A DNA stretch of 5,017 nucleotides from an uncultured Arcobacter sp. (lineage in GTDB: Bacteria; Campylobacterota; Campylobacteria; Campylobacterales; Arcobacteraceae): contig CAJXII010000108.1 of NCBI GenBank assembly GCA_913054415.1, positions 1 through 5,017 on the forward strand, read 5' to 3'. Under the pieces are notes generated by a model. It did no database searches. It was not told where the DNA came from and worked only from the letters and a program-made list of their open reading frames with translations. The translations under genes and the position numbers were made by a program. Below are positions 1-4,956 of this stretch, piece by piece (within the stretch, counting starts at the first letter, position 1; each line of letters opens with the position of its first letter).

Positions 1-201
1 AAAATTATGATTGGTATATTTATTGTTAGAATAATAACACAAATCACAATTTGAAACCATTTGCAATAATTGTGTTAAATTATTAGGTAAAGATATATTA
101 TTTGTAGCAGTATTCAAAAGTGGAGATTTAATATATTCATATCCTACCATTTTCATTTTATATAGATTGTTTAAAATTTGATTCTTTTTGGTTAAATTCA
201 T
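1..201 (-). CDS. Partial N-terminus of a family-4-like uracil-DNA glycosylase (runs off left edge)
   Basis: The frame is open from the ATG at 201-199 to base 1, giving 67 codons with no stop. The gene continues beyond the window. The peptide begins MNLTKKNQILNNLYKMKMVG, continues with GYEYIKSP, then SLPNNLTQLLQMVSNC and a CxxC pair (Cys52 and Cys55, in NCDLCYYS). A short helical lead-in, a GYEYI-like segment, an SLP...L..L...V..C element and then CxLCxxS is the pattern I associate with the N-terminus of the Fe-S uracil-DNA glycosylases (UDG family 4 and relatives). There the CxxC supplies two of the four [4Fe-4S] ligands. The role would be removal of uracil from DNA in base-excision repair, in the cytoplasm. 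The catalytic motifs and the second cysteine pair would lie outside the window, so the call is by resemblance only. No Shine-Dalgarno sequence precedes this ATG at normal spacing. The start was chosen because the family-like segment begins soon after it. A conserved hypothetical protein is the alternative. Confidence 0.55.
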   Translation of the reverse strand, partial: MNLTKKNQILNNLYKMKMVGYEYIKSPLLNTATNNISLPNNLTQLLQMVSNCDLCYYSNNKYTNHNF

Positions 202-221
202 ATAAAATTTTACATAAATTG

Positions 222-228
222 CCCTTTT
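222..228 (-). promoter_or_regulatory. Displaced ribosome-binding site with an AUG-UAA start-stop (215-210) before the partial gene
   Basis: On the minus strand AAAAGGG (228-222) is the only good Shine-Dalgarno-like sequence ahead of the partial gene. It lies 20 nt from the chosen ATG (201-199), which is too far. Six nt after it is an ATG (215-213) followed directly by TAA (212-210). The gene's own ATG comes 8 nt after that stop, in another frame. The site may drive a start-stop mini-ORF with reinitiation, or the gene may be initiated weakly. This is inferred from layout only. Confidence 0.35.
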
Positions 229-237
229 AATTAGATT

Positions 238-256
238 TGTTCCAATATTTGGAACA
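238..256. promoter_or_regulatory. Perfect palindromic operator TGTTCCAA-TAT-TTGGAACA
   Basis: This is an exact inverted repeat with 8-bp arms and a 3-bp centre, a typical size for a dimeric helix-turn-helix regulator site. It lies 17 bp upstream of the -35 of the plus-strand promoter. It also overlaps the expected start point of the minus-strand promoter, whose -10 is at 263-258. It could therefore control both divergent genes. The natural candidate to bind it is the small HTH protein encoded immediately downstream (330-542), as autoregulation. That pairing is an inference. Confidence 0.6.
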
Positions 257-257
257 T

Positions 258-266
258 ATTATATCA
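258..266 (-). promoter_or_regulatory. Extended -10 promoter for the partial minus-strand gene
   Basis: Read on the minus strand, TGATATAAT (266-258) is an exact TGnTATAAT extended -10 element. There is no convincing -35, which is usual for sigma70 promoters in Campylobacterota and tolerable with an extended -10. Transcription would start near 251, inside the palindrome at 238-256, leaving a leader of about 50 nt before the ATG at 201. A protein bound to the palindrome would be expected to block this promoter. Confidence 0.5.
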
Positions 267-272
267 TTTTAC

Positions 273-301
273 TTGACTTTTGTTCCAACATATTGTATAA
301 T
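273..301 (+). promoter_or_regulatory. Sigma70 promoter for the small HTH gene, with an operator half-site in the spacer
   Basis: TTGACT (273-278) and TATAAT (296-301) are separated by exactly 17 bp, so this is close to a consensus sigma70 promoter, with a start point expected near 308. The spacer contains TGTTCCAA (281-288), identical to one arm of the palindrome at 238-256. Its mirror position (292-299) matches the other arm at only 4 of 8 bases, so this is a half-site or a weak second operator. The half-sites at 238 and 281 are 43 bp apart, about four helical turns, so two bound dimers would sit on the same face of the DNA. Confidence 0.7.
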
Positions 302-318
302 TACAGTAATAAAATAAT

Positions 319-324
319 AAGGTG
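319..324 (+). promoter_or_regulatory. Ribosome-binding site of the HTH gene
   Basis: AAGGTG lies 5 nt before the ATG at 330. It supports that start codon and supports the short ORF being a real gene. Confidence 0.6.
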
Positions 325-329
325 TATAT

Positions 330-542
330 ATGGATGGGCCAAGTTTAAGAAGATTGGAAGCTGATTTGGAAGTAAATAAAACTACTTTACATAATTGGAA
401 ATCAAAAAGAACAAAACTATATGAATTTATAATTGAATCATATAAAGATAGGGATGCTTTAAAAAGAAATCTAGCTTATTTAGTTGAACAAAAACAAAAG
501 CTAGAAGATGAGATATTATTAACTCAAAGAAGAGTCTCTTAA
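330..542 (+). CDS. Small helix-turn-helix / coiled-coil protein, probable transcriptional regulator (70 aa)
   Basis: The 70-residue product has two parts. Residues about 5-25 (SLRRLEADLEVNKTTLHNWK) fit a helix-turn-helix in which NKTTLHNWKS is the likely recognition helix. The pattern LGV-x-K-x-TL-x-NWK, followed by RxKLYEFI, is typical of small phage-repressor-like or transposase-like HTH proteins common in Campylobacterota. Residues about 38-66 are highly charged, with a heptad spacing of Leu44, Leu48, Leu51, Lys55, Leu58 and Ile62, which suggests a coiled coil for dimerisation. There is no enzymatic domain or signal peptide. A ribosome-binding site and a near-consensus promoter precede it, and a hairpin plus terminator follow it, so it forms a monocistronic unit of about 360 nt. 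Flanking palindromes suggest autoregulation. No named family can be assigned with confidence. A phage terminase-small-subunit-like or excised-element remnant is possible, but no phage genes are adjacent. Confidence 0.7.
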   Translation: MDGPSLRRLEADLEVNKTTLHNWKSKRTKLYEFIIESYKDRDALKRNLAYLVEQKQKLEDEILLTQRRVS

Positions 543-549
543 TATAAAA

Positions 550-632
550 ATACCTATATCTATGAAGTTGCTTATGATATAGAATTGCTATGCGCACAAT
601 TTTATATTGTAAGACTTCATAGGTATAGGTAT
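550..632 (+). ncRNA. Long imperfect hairpin (36 base pairs) in the 3' region of the HTH transcript; possible structured RNA
   Basis: Bases 550-568 pair with 614-632 (19 bp, one G.U). After a 2-nt bulge (TG, 569-570), bases 571-587 pair with 597-613 (17 bp, three G.U). The apical loop is CTATGCGCA (588-596), containing the self-complementary hexamer TGCGCA. The four wobble pairs (559/623, 575/609, 576/608, 582/602) are G.U in plus-strand RNA but would be A.C mismatches in minus-strand RNA, so the plus transcript is the better folded strand. The hairpin begins 8 nt after the HTH stop codon and ends 1-2 nt before the A tract of the terminator. It could be a 3'UTR stabiliser, an RNase III substrate, a small RNA released from the mRNA, or the relic of an inverted-repeat element. 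It matches no RNA family I know. Confidence 0.55.
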
Positions 633-633
633 A

Positions 634-667
634 AAAAAAGGTGATGGCTAAAACCATCACCTTTTTT
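634..667. terminator. Bidirectional intrinsic terminator between converging transcripts
   Basis: GGTGATGG (640-647) and CCATCACC (654-661) form a perfect 8-bp GC-containing stem around the 6-nt loop CTAAAA. It is flanked by A tracts on the left (633-639) and T tracts on the right (662-667), which also pair with each other. In either direction the RNA is a stem followed by a run of U. It ends the plus-strand HTH transcript and, read on the minus strand, lies 17 bp beyond the stop codon of the NrfD gene at 684. Confidence 0.88.
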
Positions 668-683
668 ATTTTAAATTTTAATC

Positions 684-1880
684 TTAATGATGTTCTTCAT
701 CAAGATCAAATGCTTTTTCAGCAACATAATATAATAAAAAACATACGCCTAAAGCACCTACTGCAATAGCCCACTCAACTGATGACGGAGAATACTCTAT
801 CCAAGTTGGAGTTAATTGATATTCTGTTATTTTTAACATTTGCATAGGTTTTACTTGCACATAATGCACCATATCATTTCTCATCATAAGAATAGATATT
901 AATGCAGGAATTGCTAAAAATACAAGAGTTTTTATAGCTTTTCCTTTACTTAATAAAATAACTAAGAAAGGTAATACCATTATAAATAATGTTTCTAATT
1001 GAAAACTTGTAGAACCAATCATTTTCATCATAGTTTCAGTTCTCTCTGGCATACCACCATAAATTGCAGTAATAAATCTCCAATATTCAGCAAACATAGC
1101 AACAACTAAAAGCAATCCTAATATTTTTGCTAATTTAATTAATGCTACTGTAACTTCCTCTGGAAAATTTAATCTATATTTAACACCATACATTAAGAAC
1201 ACAAAGAATGCTCCAGCTATAACAGCTGTCAATATAAAATATAAAGGCATAAATGGTCCATTAATAATTGGTCTTGCAACCAAATAACCAAATACAGAAG
1301 CCAATGTACTAAAAGCAGCAATATCAGCTATTAATCCACCTATTCCTAATCTTATAGACCATTTATGATCACCTCTTAATGCAAATACAAATTCAAGTAA
1401 TAAAAATGTTAAAACTAATCCATATAAAGTTCCCATCCACCAAATAGCAGAAGTTGTACCTGGAGTTAAAATATTATAAATCATCATAGTAACTGGATGT
1501 CCAATTTCACATAAAATTACAATAAATCCTGGCAACAATGTAATAATTGCTAAAAGTGTTGTTCTTTTACCAATTGCATTAAATTCTTTTACACCAAACA
1601 CATGTCCAAGTGATGCAATTATACAAAGTCCTGTGCTTGTTCCCACAAAGAAAATATATCCTGCAATTAATAATCCCCAAGGATGTTCTCTAGTAACATT
1701 GTAAGCATGATGCCCATGTATTATATATTGAGTAATTCCCCATCCTAATAATGCTAATAATCCTAAAATTAAAGCTACAAAAATCATATTTAAAGAAGTT
1801 ATTTTAAAACTCAATAATGATCCGATAGAAAAATCTTCCTTTATTGGAACAATTTTATTAATTAATTCTTTTAAAGCCAT
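684..1880 (-). CDS. psrC: NrfD/PsrC-family membrane anchor and quinol-interacting subunit (long form)
   Basis: This 398-aa integral membrane protein is the third gene of the operon. It should anchor the PsrA-PsrB-type pair to the cytoplasmic membrane and exchange electrons with the quinone pool. About ten hydrophobic segments can be seen, at roughly 32-54, 69-92, 106-126, 143-168, 178-203, 209-233, 245-270, 293-311, 316-333 and 367-386. The HPWGL segment (66-70) and the EIGHP segment (125-129, in place of the more usual DxGRP-like motif) followed by SAIWWMG (144-150) identify the NrfD family. The C-terminus is an acidic DLDEEHH tail. Classical PsrC and NrfD proteins are about 250-320 aa with eight helices. 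The length here is nearer the HybB/ActC/DsrP-like branch, so the psrC symbol is given by operon position. AAAGGAG (1892-1886), 5 nt before the ATG, fixes the start. The gene begins 12 bp after the Fe-S subunit gene and is followed by the terminator. Confidence 0.85.
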   Translation of the reverse strand: MALKELINKIVPIKEDFSIGSLLSFKITSLNMIFVALILGLLALLGWGITQYIIHGHHAYNVTREHPWGLLIAGYIFFVGTSTGLCIIASLGHVFGVKEFNAIGKRTTLLAIITLLPGFIVILCEIGHPVTMMIYNILTPGTTSAIWWMGTLYGLVLTFLLLEFVFALRGDHKWSIRLGIGGLIADIAAFSTLASVFGYLVARPIINGPFMPLYFILTAVIAGAFFVFLMYGVKYRLNFPEEVTVALIKLAKILGLLLVVAMFAEYWRFITAIYGGMPERTETMMKMIGSTSFQLETLFIMVLPFLVILLSKGKAIKTLVFLAIPALISILMMRNDMVHYVQVKPMQMLKITEYQLTPTWIEYSPSSVEWAIAVGALGVCFLLYYVAEKAFDLDEEHH

Positions 1881-1885
1881 TTCAA

Positions 1886-1892
1886 CTCCTTT
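1886..1892 (-). promoter_or_regulatory. Strong ribosome-binding site of the NrfD-family gene
   Basis: AAAGGAG on the minus strand lies 5 nt before the ATG at 1880. It is directly preceded by the TAG stop of the upstream gene (1895-1893), so the two genes are likely translationally coupled. It is the closest to consensus of the three ribosome-binding sites in the operon, as suits a separately folded membrane subunit. Confidence 0.75.
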
Positions 1893-2456
1893 CTAATTTA
1901 GATAAAATAATTTTGGTTTAGTACCAAGATGTGATTTTAAACTAAAATGCTCTCTTATTCTCAATACTTCACTAATTTCACTGTTTGGATCATCAAGATC
2001 ACCAAAGATTCTTACTTTTGTAGGACAAGTATTTTGACAAGCTGTTGTTGTTTCACCTCTTGCTAATCTTGTATCACTACAGAAAGTACATTTATCAACA
2101 GTCATTGTTCTTTCATCTACATATCTTGCATCATAAGGACAAGCATTCATACAATAACTACATAAAATACATTGATCACTATTAACTCTTACTACATGAT
2201 TTTCATCATAATATGTTGCATTTGTAGGACAAACTTCTTGACAAGGAGCATTATCACAATGCTGACATTGACTTGGCATAAATGCTGCTGAAGCAATATT
2301 TAGATTTGGCCATGTTCCATCAGGATTGTTTGCACCTACCCAAATTCTATGTTTATCCGCACCCAATAGCACACCATTTTCCTCTTTACAAGCAACTTCA
2401 CATGCTTTACAATTGATACAATTTTTGTAATCAAGTGCCATTCCATATCTAGCCAT
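1893..2456 (-). CDS. psrB: Four-cluster [4Fe-4S] electron-transfer subunit, PsrB/PhsB/DmsB type
   Basis: This 187-aa ferredoxin-like subunit wires the molybdenum subunit to the membrane quinol site. Sixteen cysteines fall in four groups: 13/16/19/23 (CxxCxxCxxxC), 64/67/72/76 (CxxCx4CxxxC), 96/99/102/106 (CxxCxxCxxxC) and 123/126/140/144 (CxxCx13CxxxC). This is exactly the set for four cubane clusters seen in the DmsB/PsrB/NrfC family. The start MARYGMALDYKNCINCKACE is the standard beginning of the family. There is no signal peptide, so it should cross the membrane bound to its Tat-exported catalytic partner. Its ATG lies 3 bp after the stop of the catalytic gene. Its ribosome-binding site, AAAGGTG (2469-2463, 6 nt before the ATG), is inside the end of that gene, which indicates coupled translation. 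All ligand residues are intact. Confidence 0.93.
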   Translation of the reverse strand: MARYGMALDYKNCINCKACEVACKEENGVLLGADKHRIWVGANNPDGTWPNLNIASAAFMPSQCQHCDNAPCQEVCPTNATYYDENHVVRVNSDQCILCSYCMNACPYDARYVDERTMTVDKCTFCSDTRLARGETTTACQNTCPTKVRIFGDLDDPNSEISEVLRIREHFSLKSHLGTKPKLFYLN

Positions 2457-2459
2457 AAA

Positions 2460-4856
2460 TTACACCTTTCTTATTTCAACATTTGTTTCATGCATTACTG
2501 CAGCACCATAAACTGGTTCAATCTTATCTTCAATAAGTAGTGCATCATTTGCACCATTACCATAAGCTTCTTCCATCATTTCACTACTTCCACCAAATCC
2601 ATGTAACATAAAAATCTGATTTGGAGCAATTTTATTTGTAGGATAAGCCATAATTTGAACTTTTCCGATACTACTACTAACTTCAACTTTATCACCAAAC
2701 TCTATACCTTGTTTTTTACAAACTTGATCATTGATCCAGATATAATTTGTTGGAATTAAATCTCTTAATATAGCATTATTTGTAGTTCCAGATTGAGTAG
2801 TTTGAGCATGTCTTCCTGTTACTAATCTAAATTTACCTTCAGGCACACTAAAATTCCAATCACCATGCCAAGTTGGCATAGAATCAACACCTTTTTTTGC
2901 TAAATTTTTAAGGTTAAATTTTACTTTTAATTTATCACCTTGAGTTGTATAATTTTTCTTTTTCTCTGGATAGTATTGGAATTCATTTGAATTTAACTCT
3001 TTATGATATTTTTCCATATTTGGATAAAATACACCTTTTTCATTTAATGTTTCCCAAGCTTTTTCACCATACATTTTAACTATTCGTTCTTCATTTTGTT
3101 CATGAACAGGTTTTTCCCAAACATCAGCAAGATTAAATCCATTCTCTTCATAATACTCTTCTATCTCTTTTTCACTCATACCATCTGTATCATCTTGCAC
3201 ATCTTCATCGTATTTTTTAGTAATTTCCCATAAAGGTTTAGATAATTTTTCTGCTAACTCTTTATATATCTCTTCTGGCACTTTTGTTTCATACAATGGT
3301 TTAACTGCTGCTCTTCTTTGAACAATTGCAGGTTCAACTCCACCATAAGAAGCAATAGGAGATGTTCTTTCAAGATATGAAGCTTCAGGTAATACAACAT
3401 CACAAAACATTGTAGTATCACTTGGAAGTATATCTATCATAACATTAAGATCCATTTTTTTCAAAAATTCAATAGTTTTGTTAGTATTTGGAACACCACT
3501 TAGAGGATTATGTTTTCTCATAAACATACTTCTTACTGGATATGGAGCTTTACCTTCTAAGACCATATTTCTAAACACAATCCAAGAACCTGTTTTTTGT
3601 GAAGGAATAGCTATACCTTCTGTATCAAATCTAGGTTGAACTTGAGCATACATAGGTGTATTTATCTCCTCTTTTGGAAGAGCTAATTTTTGACCATACA
3701 TAATTCCACCTTTTTTATCTAAGTTACCACTTAAACCTTGGAATAATGCCATAGCACGACGAAGTTGAAAATCATTTTTACTAAATACACTTCTTCTTCC
3801 TTGATAATATATAGGATGTTCTGAAGCCATAAATTCTCTAGTAGTTTTATATATCTCTTTAGCTGGAATATTTGTTATCTTTTCTGCCCACTCAGGAGTA
3901 TATTTATTGCTTAATATATGTTTTTTATATTGATCAAAACCTTTTGCATGTTTTGCTATAAACTCTTTATCATATAATTCTTCATCTAATGCAACATAAG
4001 TTAAAGCTAATACAAAAGCAAGATCAGTTCCAGGATTTATCGCATACCATCTATCAGCTTTTGTAGCTGTATTTGTAAATCTAGGATCTAAAACTATAGT
4101 TTTAAGACCTCTTCCCTTACTTCTTTTAAATAGATCCATAGTATCTGGAGTGATTATAGCTTCAGCTCTATTTGCTCCAGCAATAATCAAATAATCTGCA
4201 TTATTTAAATCTGCTTCACCGTAAGTTCCAATAGTATTTACATAACCACCAAGAGTTGTTTCAAGACAAATACTAATCTCATCAACATAATTAGGACTTC
4301 CTAATTTTTCACCAACTAAAACTTCAAATCCCTCTTTTGATAAACCTTCACCATTACAATAACCAATAGTTGCTCTATTGTCTTTTTCTTCATCAAGAAT
4401 TTGTTTGATACCTTTAAATTTATCAGTTCCATTTAAAATAGCATCATATGCCTCTTCCCATGTAACTCTTTTAAATTTACCATCACCTCTTTGACCAACT
4501 CTAATCATAGGATATTTTAGTCTATCTGGATCATACATAGTTTGAATACCAGCATTTCCTCTAGCACAAAGCATATTTCTGCTTTTTGGAAAATATGGAT
4601 TTGGATTTAGTTTTGTAACTTTACCCTCTTCAACTCTAGCAAATCCTGCACATTTGTTTACACAAATACCACATAAAAATGGCACATTTTCAGCTTTTCC
4701 TGTTCCTGTTTTTGTAGTAACTGCTTCTGGATGAGTAGAGTGCTTATGTTCATCTTCGTTGCCCATAAGATTTGTCATACTCATCGATGATGCACCAGCA
4801 ATACTAAGTGCAACAGTTCCTTGTAAGAACTTTCGTCTTGAAACTTCTACCTTCAT
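2460..4856 (-). CDS. psrA: Tat-exported molybdopterin catalytic subunit, polysulfide/thiosulfate reductase (PsrA/PhsA) type
   Basis: This 798-aa member of the DMSO-reductase superfamily should reduce a sulfur compound (polysulfide, thiosulfate or similar) on the periplasmic side, using electrons from the PsrB- and NrfD-type partners. The N-terminus carries a twin-arginine signal (SRRKFLQG, 6-13) and a hydrophobic stretch to about residue 30. The [4Fe-4S] site is Cys62-x2-Cys65-x3-Cys69-x27-Cys97, followed by ARG. The bis-MGD domains follow (about 110-540), with Cys197 in the EISICLET segment as the probable Mo ligand, IVLDPRFT (254-261) and INPGTDLAF (273-281). The C-terminal cofactor domain (about 672-790) contains RLVTGRHAQT (677-686) and FMLHGFGG (749-756). 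PsrA/PhsA proteins are usually about 740-770 aa. The extra length comes partly from a Lys/Glu-rich stretch at about 545-655. AGAAGGGAA ends 4 nt before the ATG. Respiratory arsenate reductase and tetrathionate reductase belong to the same clade and cannot be excluded. Confidence 0.85.
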   Translation of the reverse strand: MKVEVSRRKFLQGTVALSIAGASSMSMTNLMGNEDEHKHSTHPEAVTTKTGTGKAENVPFLCGICVNKCAGFARVEEGKVTKLNPNPYFPKSRNMLCARGNAGIQTMYDPDRLKYPMIRVGQRGDGKFKRVTWEEAYDAILNGTDKFKGIKQILDEEKDNRATIGYCNGEGLSKEGFEVLVGEKLGSPNYVDEISICLETTLGGYVNTIGTYGEADLNNADYLIIAGANRAEAIITPDTMDLFKRSKGRGLKTIVLDPRFTNTATKADRWYAINPGTDLAFVLALTYVALDEELYDKEFIAKHAKGFDQYKKHILSNKYTPEWAEKITNIPAKEIYKTTREFMASEHPIYYQGRRSVFSKNDFQLRRAMALFQGLSGNLDKKGGIMYGQKLALPKEEINTPMYAQVQPRFDTEGIAIPSQKTGSWIVFRNMVLEGKAPYPVRSMFMRKHNPLSGVPNTNKTIEFLKKMDLNVMIDILPSDTTMFCDVVLPEASYLERTSPIASYGGVEPAIVQRRAAVKPLYETKVPEEIYKELAEKLSKPLWEITKKYDEDVQDDTDGMSEKEIEEYYEENGFNLADVWEKPVHEQNEERIVKMYGEKAWETLNEKGVFYPNMEKYHKELNSNEFQYYPEKKKNYTTQGDKLKVKFNLKNLAKKGVDSMPTWHGDWNFSVPEGKFRLVTGRHAQTTQSGTTNNAILRDLIPTNYIWINDQVCKKQGIEFGDKVEVSSSIGKVQIMAYPTNKIAPNQIFMLHGFGGSSEMMEEAYGNGANDALLIEDKIEPVYGAAVMHETNVEIRKV

Positions 4857-4860
4857 GGCT

Positions 4861-4869
4861 TTCCCTTCT
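4861..4869 (-). promoter_or_regulatory. Ribosome-binding site of the catalytic subunit gene
   Basis: AGAAGGGAA on the minus strand (4869-4861) has its core AAGGG 6 nt before the ATG at 4856. It agrees with the start that gives a complete twin-arginine signal, so the N-terminus is well supported. Confidence 0.7.
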
Positions 4870-4899
4870 TATAAATAATTTTTATAATATTTAAAACTA

Positions 4900-4916
4900 T
4901 ACAATATGTAATTGTA
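4900..4916. promoter_or_regulatory. Palindrome TACAAT-ATGTA-ATTGTA in the leader of the reductase operon
   Basis: This is an exact 6-5-6 inverted repeat. If transcription starts near 4922 it lies at about +6 to +22, a position suited to a repressor. In such A+T-rich DNA a 6-bp palindrome can arise by chance, so this is a candidate only. Confidence 0.3.
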
Positions 4917-4928
4917 ATATAAATAAAT

Positions 4929-4937
4929 ATTATACCA
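4929..4937 (-). promoter_or_regulatory. Probable extended -10 promoter of the reductase operon
   Basis: On the minus strand TGGTATAAT (4937-4929) matches the TGnTATAAT extended -10 element. There is no good -35 at 17 bp (TGTTTA). Transcription would start near 4922, giving a leader of about 66 nt before the catalytic subunit ATG. The remaining upstream bases to 5017 show no gene on either strand. Confidence 0.5.
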
Positions 4938-4943
4938 AACAAA

Positions 4944-4956
4944 GTTTATCATAAAC
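4944..4956. promoter_or_regulatory. Palindrome GTTTAT-C-ATAAAC near the -35 position of the reductase promoter
   Basis: This is a perfect inverted repeat with 6-bp arms and a 1-bp centre. It lies just upstream of the extended -10 element and covers the region where a -35 would be. It may be an operator or activator site. No known consensus was matched and chance is possible. Confidence 0.3.

Noticed and set aside
281..299. A second complete operator palindrome
   Set aside because: Only the left half-site TGTTCCAA is intact. The mirror position matches at 4 of 8 bases, close to what A+T-rich DNA gives by chance, so it is described as a half-site.
550..632. The long hairpin as a 6S RNA or as a miniature inverted-repeat transposable element
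   Set aside because: 6S RNA is about 180 nt with a large central bubble, which is absent here. For a mobile element I see no target-site duplication at the ends and no second copy in the window. The strand-biased G.U pairs also favour an RNA role, though a dispersed repeat cannot be excluded without the rest of the genome.
427..660. A minus-strand open frame of 77 codons antisense to the HTH gene and through the hairpin and terminator
   Set aside because: It overlaps a well-supported plus-strand gene, a hairpin and a terminator. Its Tyr/Ile/Phe-rich composition is what A+T-rich antisense DNA gives, and it has no convincing ribosome-binding site or family resemblance.
2460..4856. Formate dehydrogenase or periplasmic nitrate reductase as the identity of the catalytic subunit
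   Set aside because: The neighbours are a four-cluster PsrB-type subunit and an NrfD-type anchor, not Fdh or Nap partners. The C-terminal RLVTGRHAQT and HGFGG elements and the Fe-S spacing fit the Psr/Phs group better.
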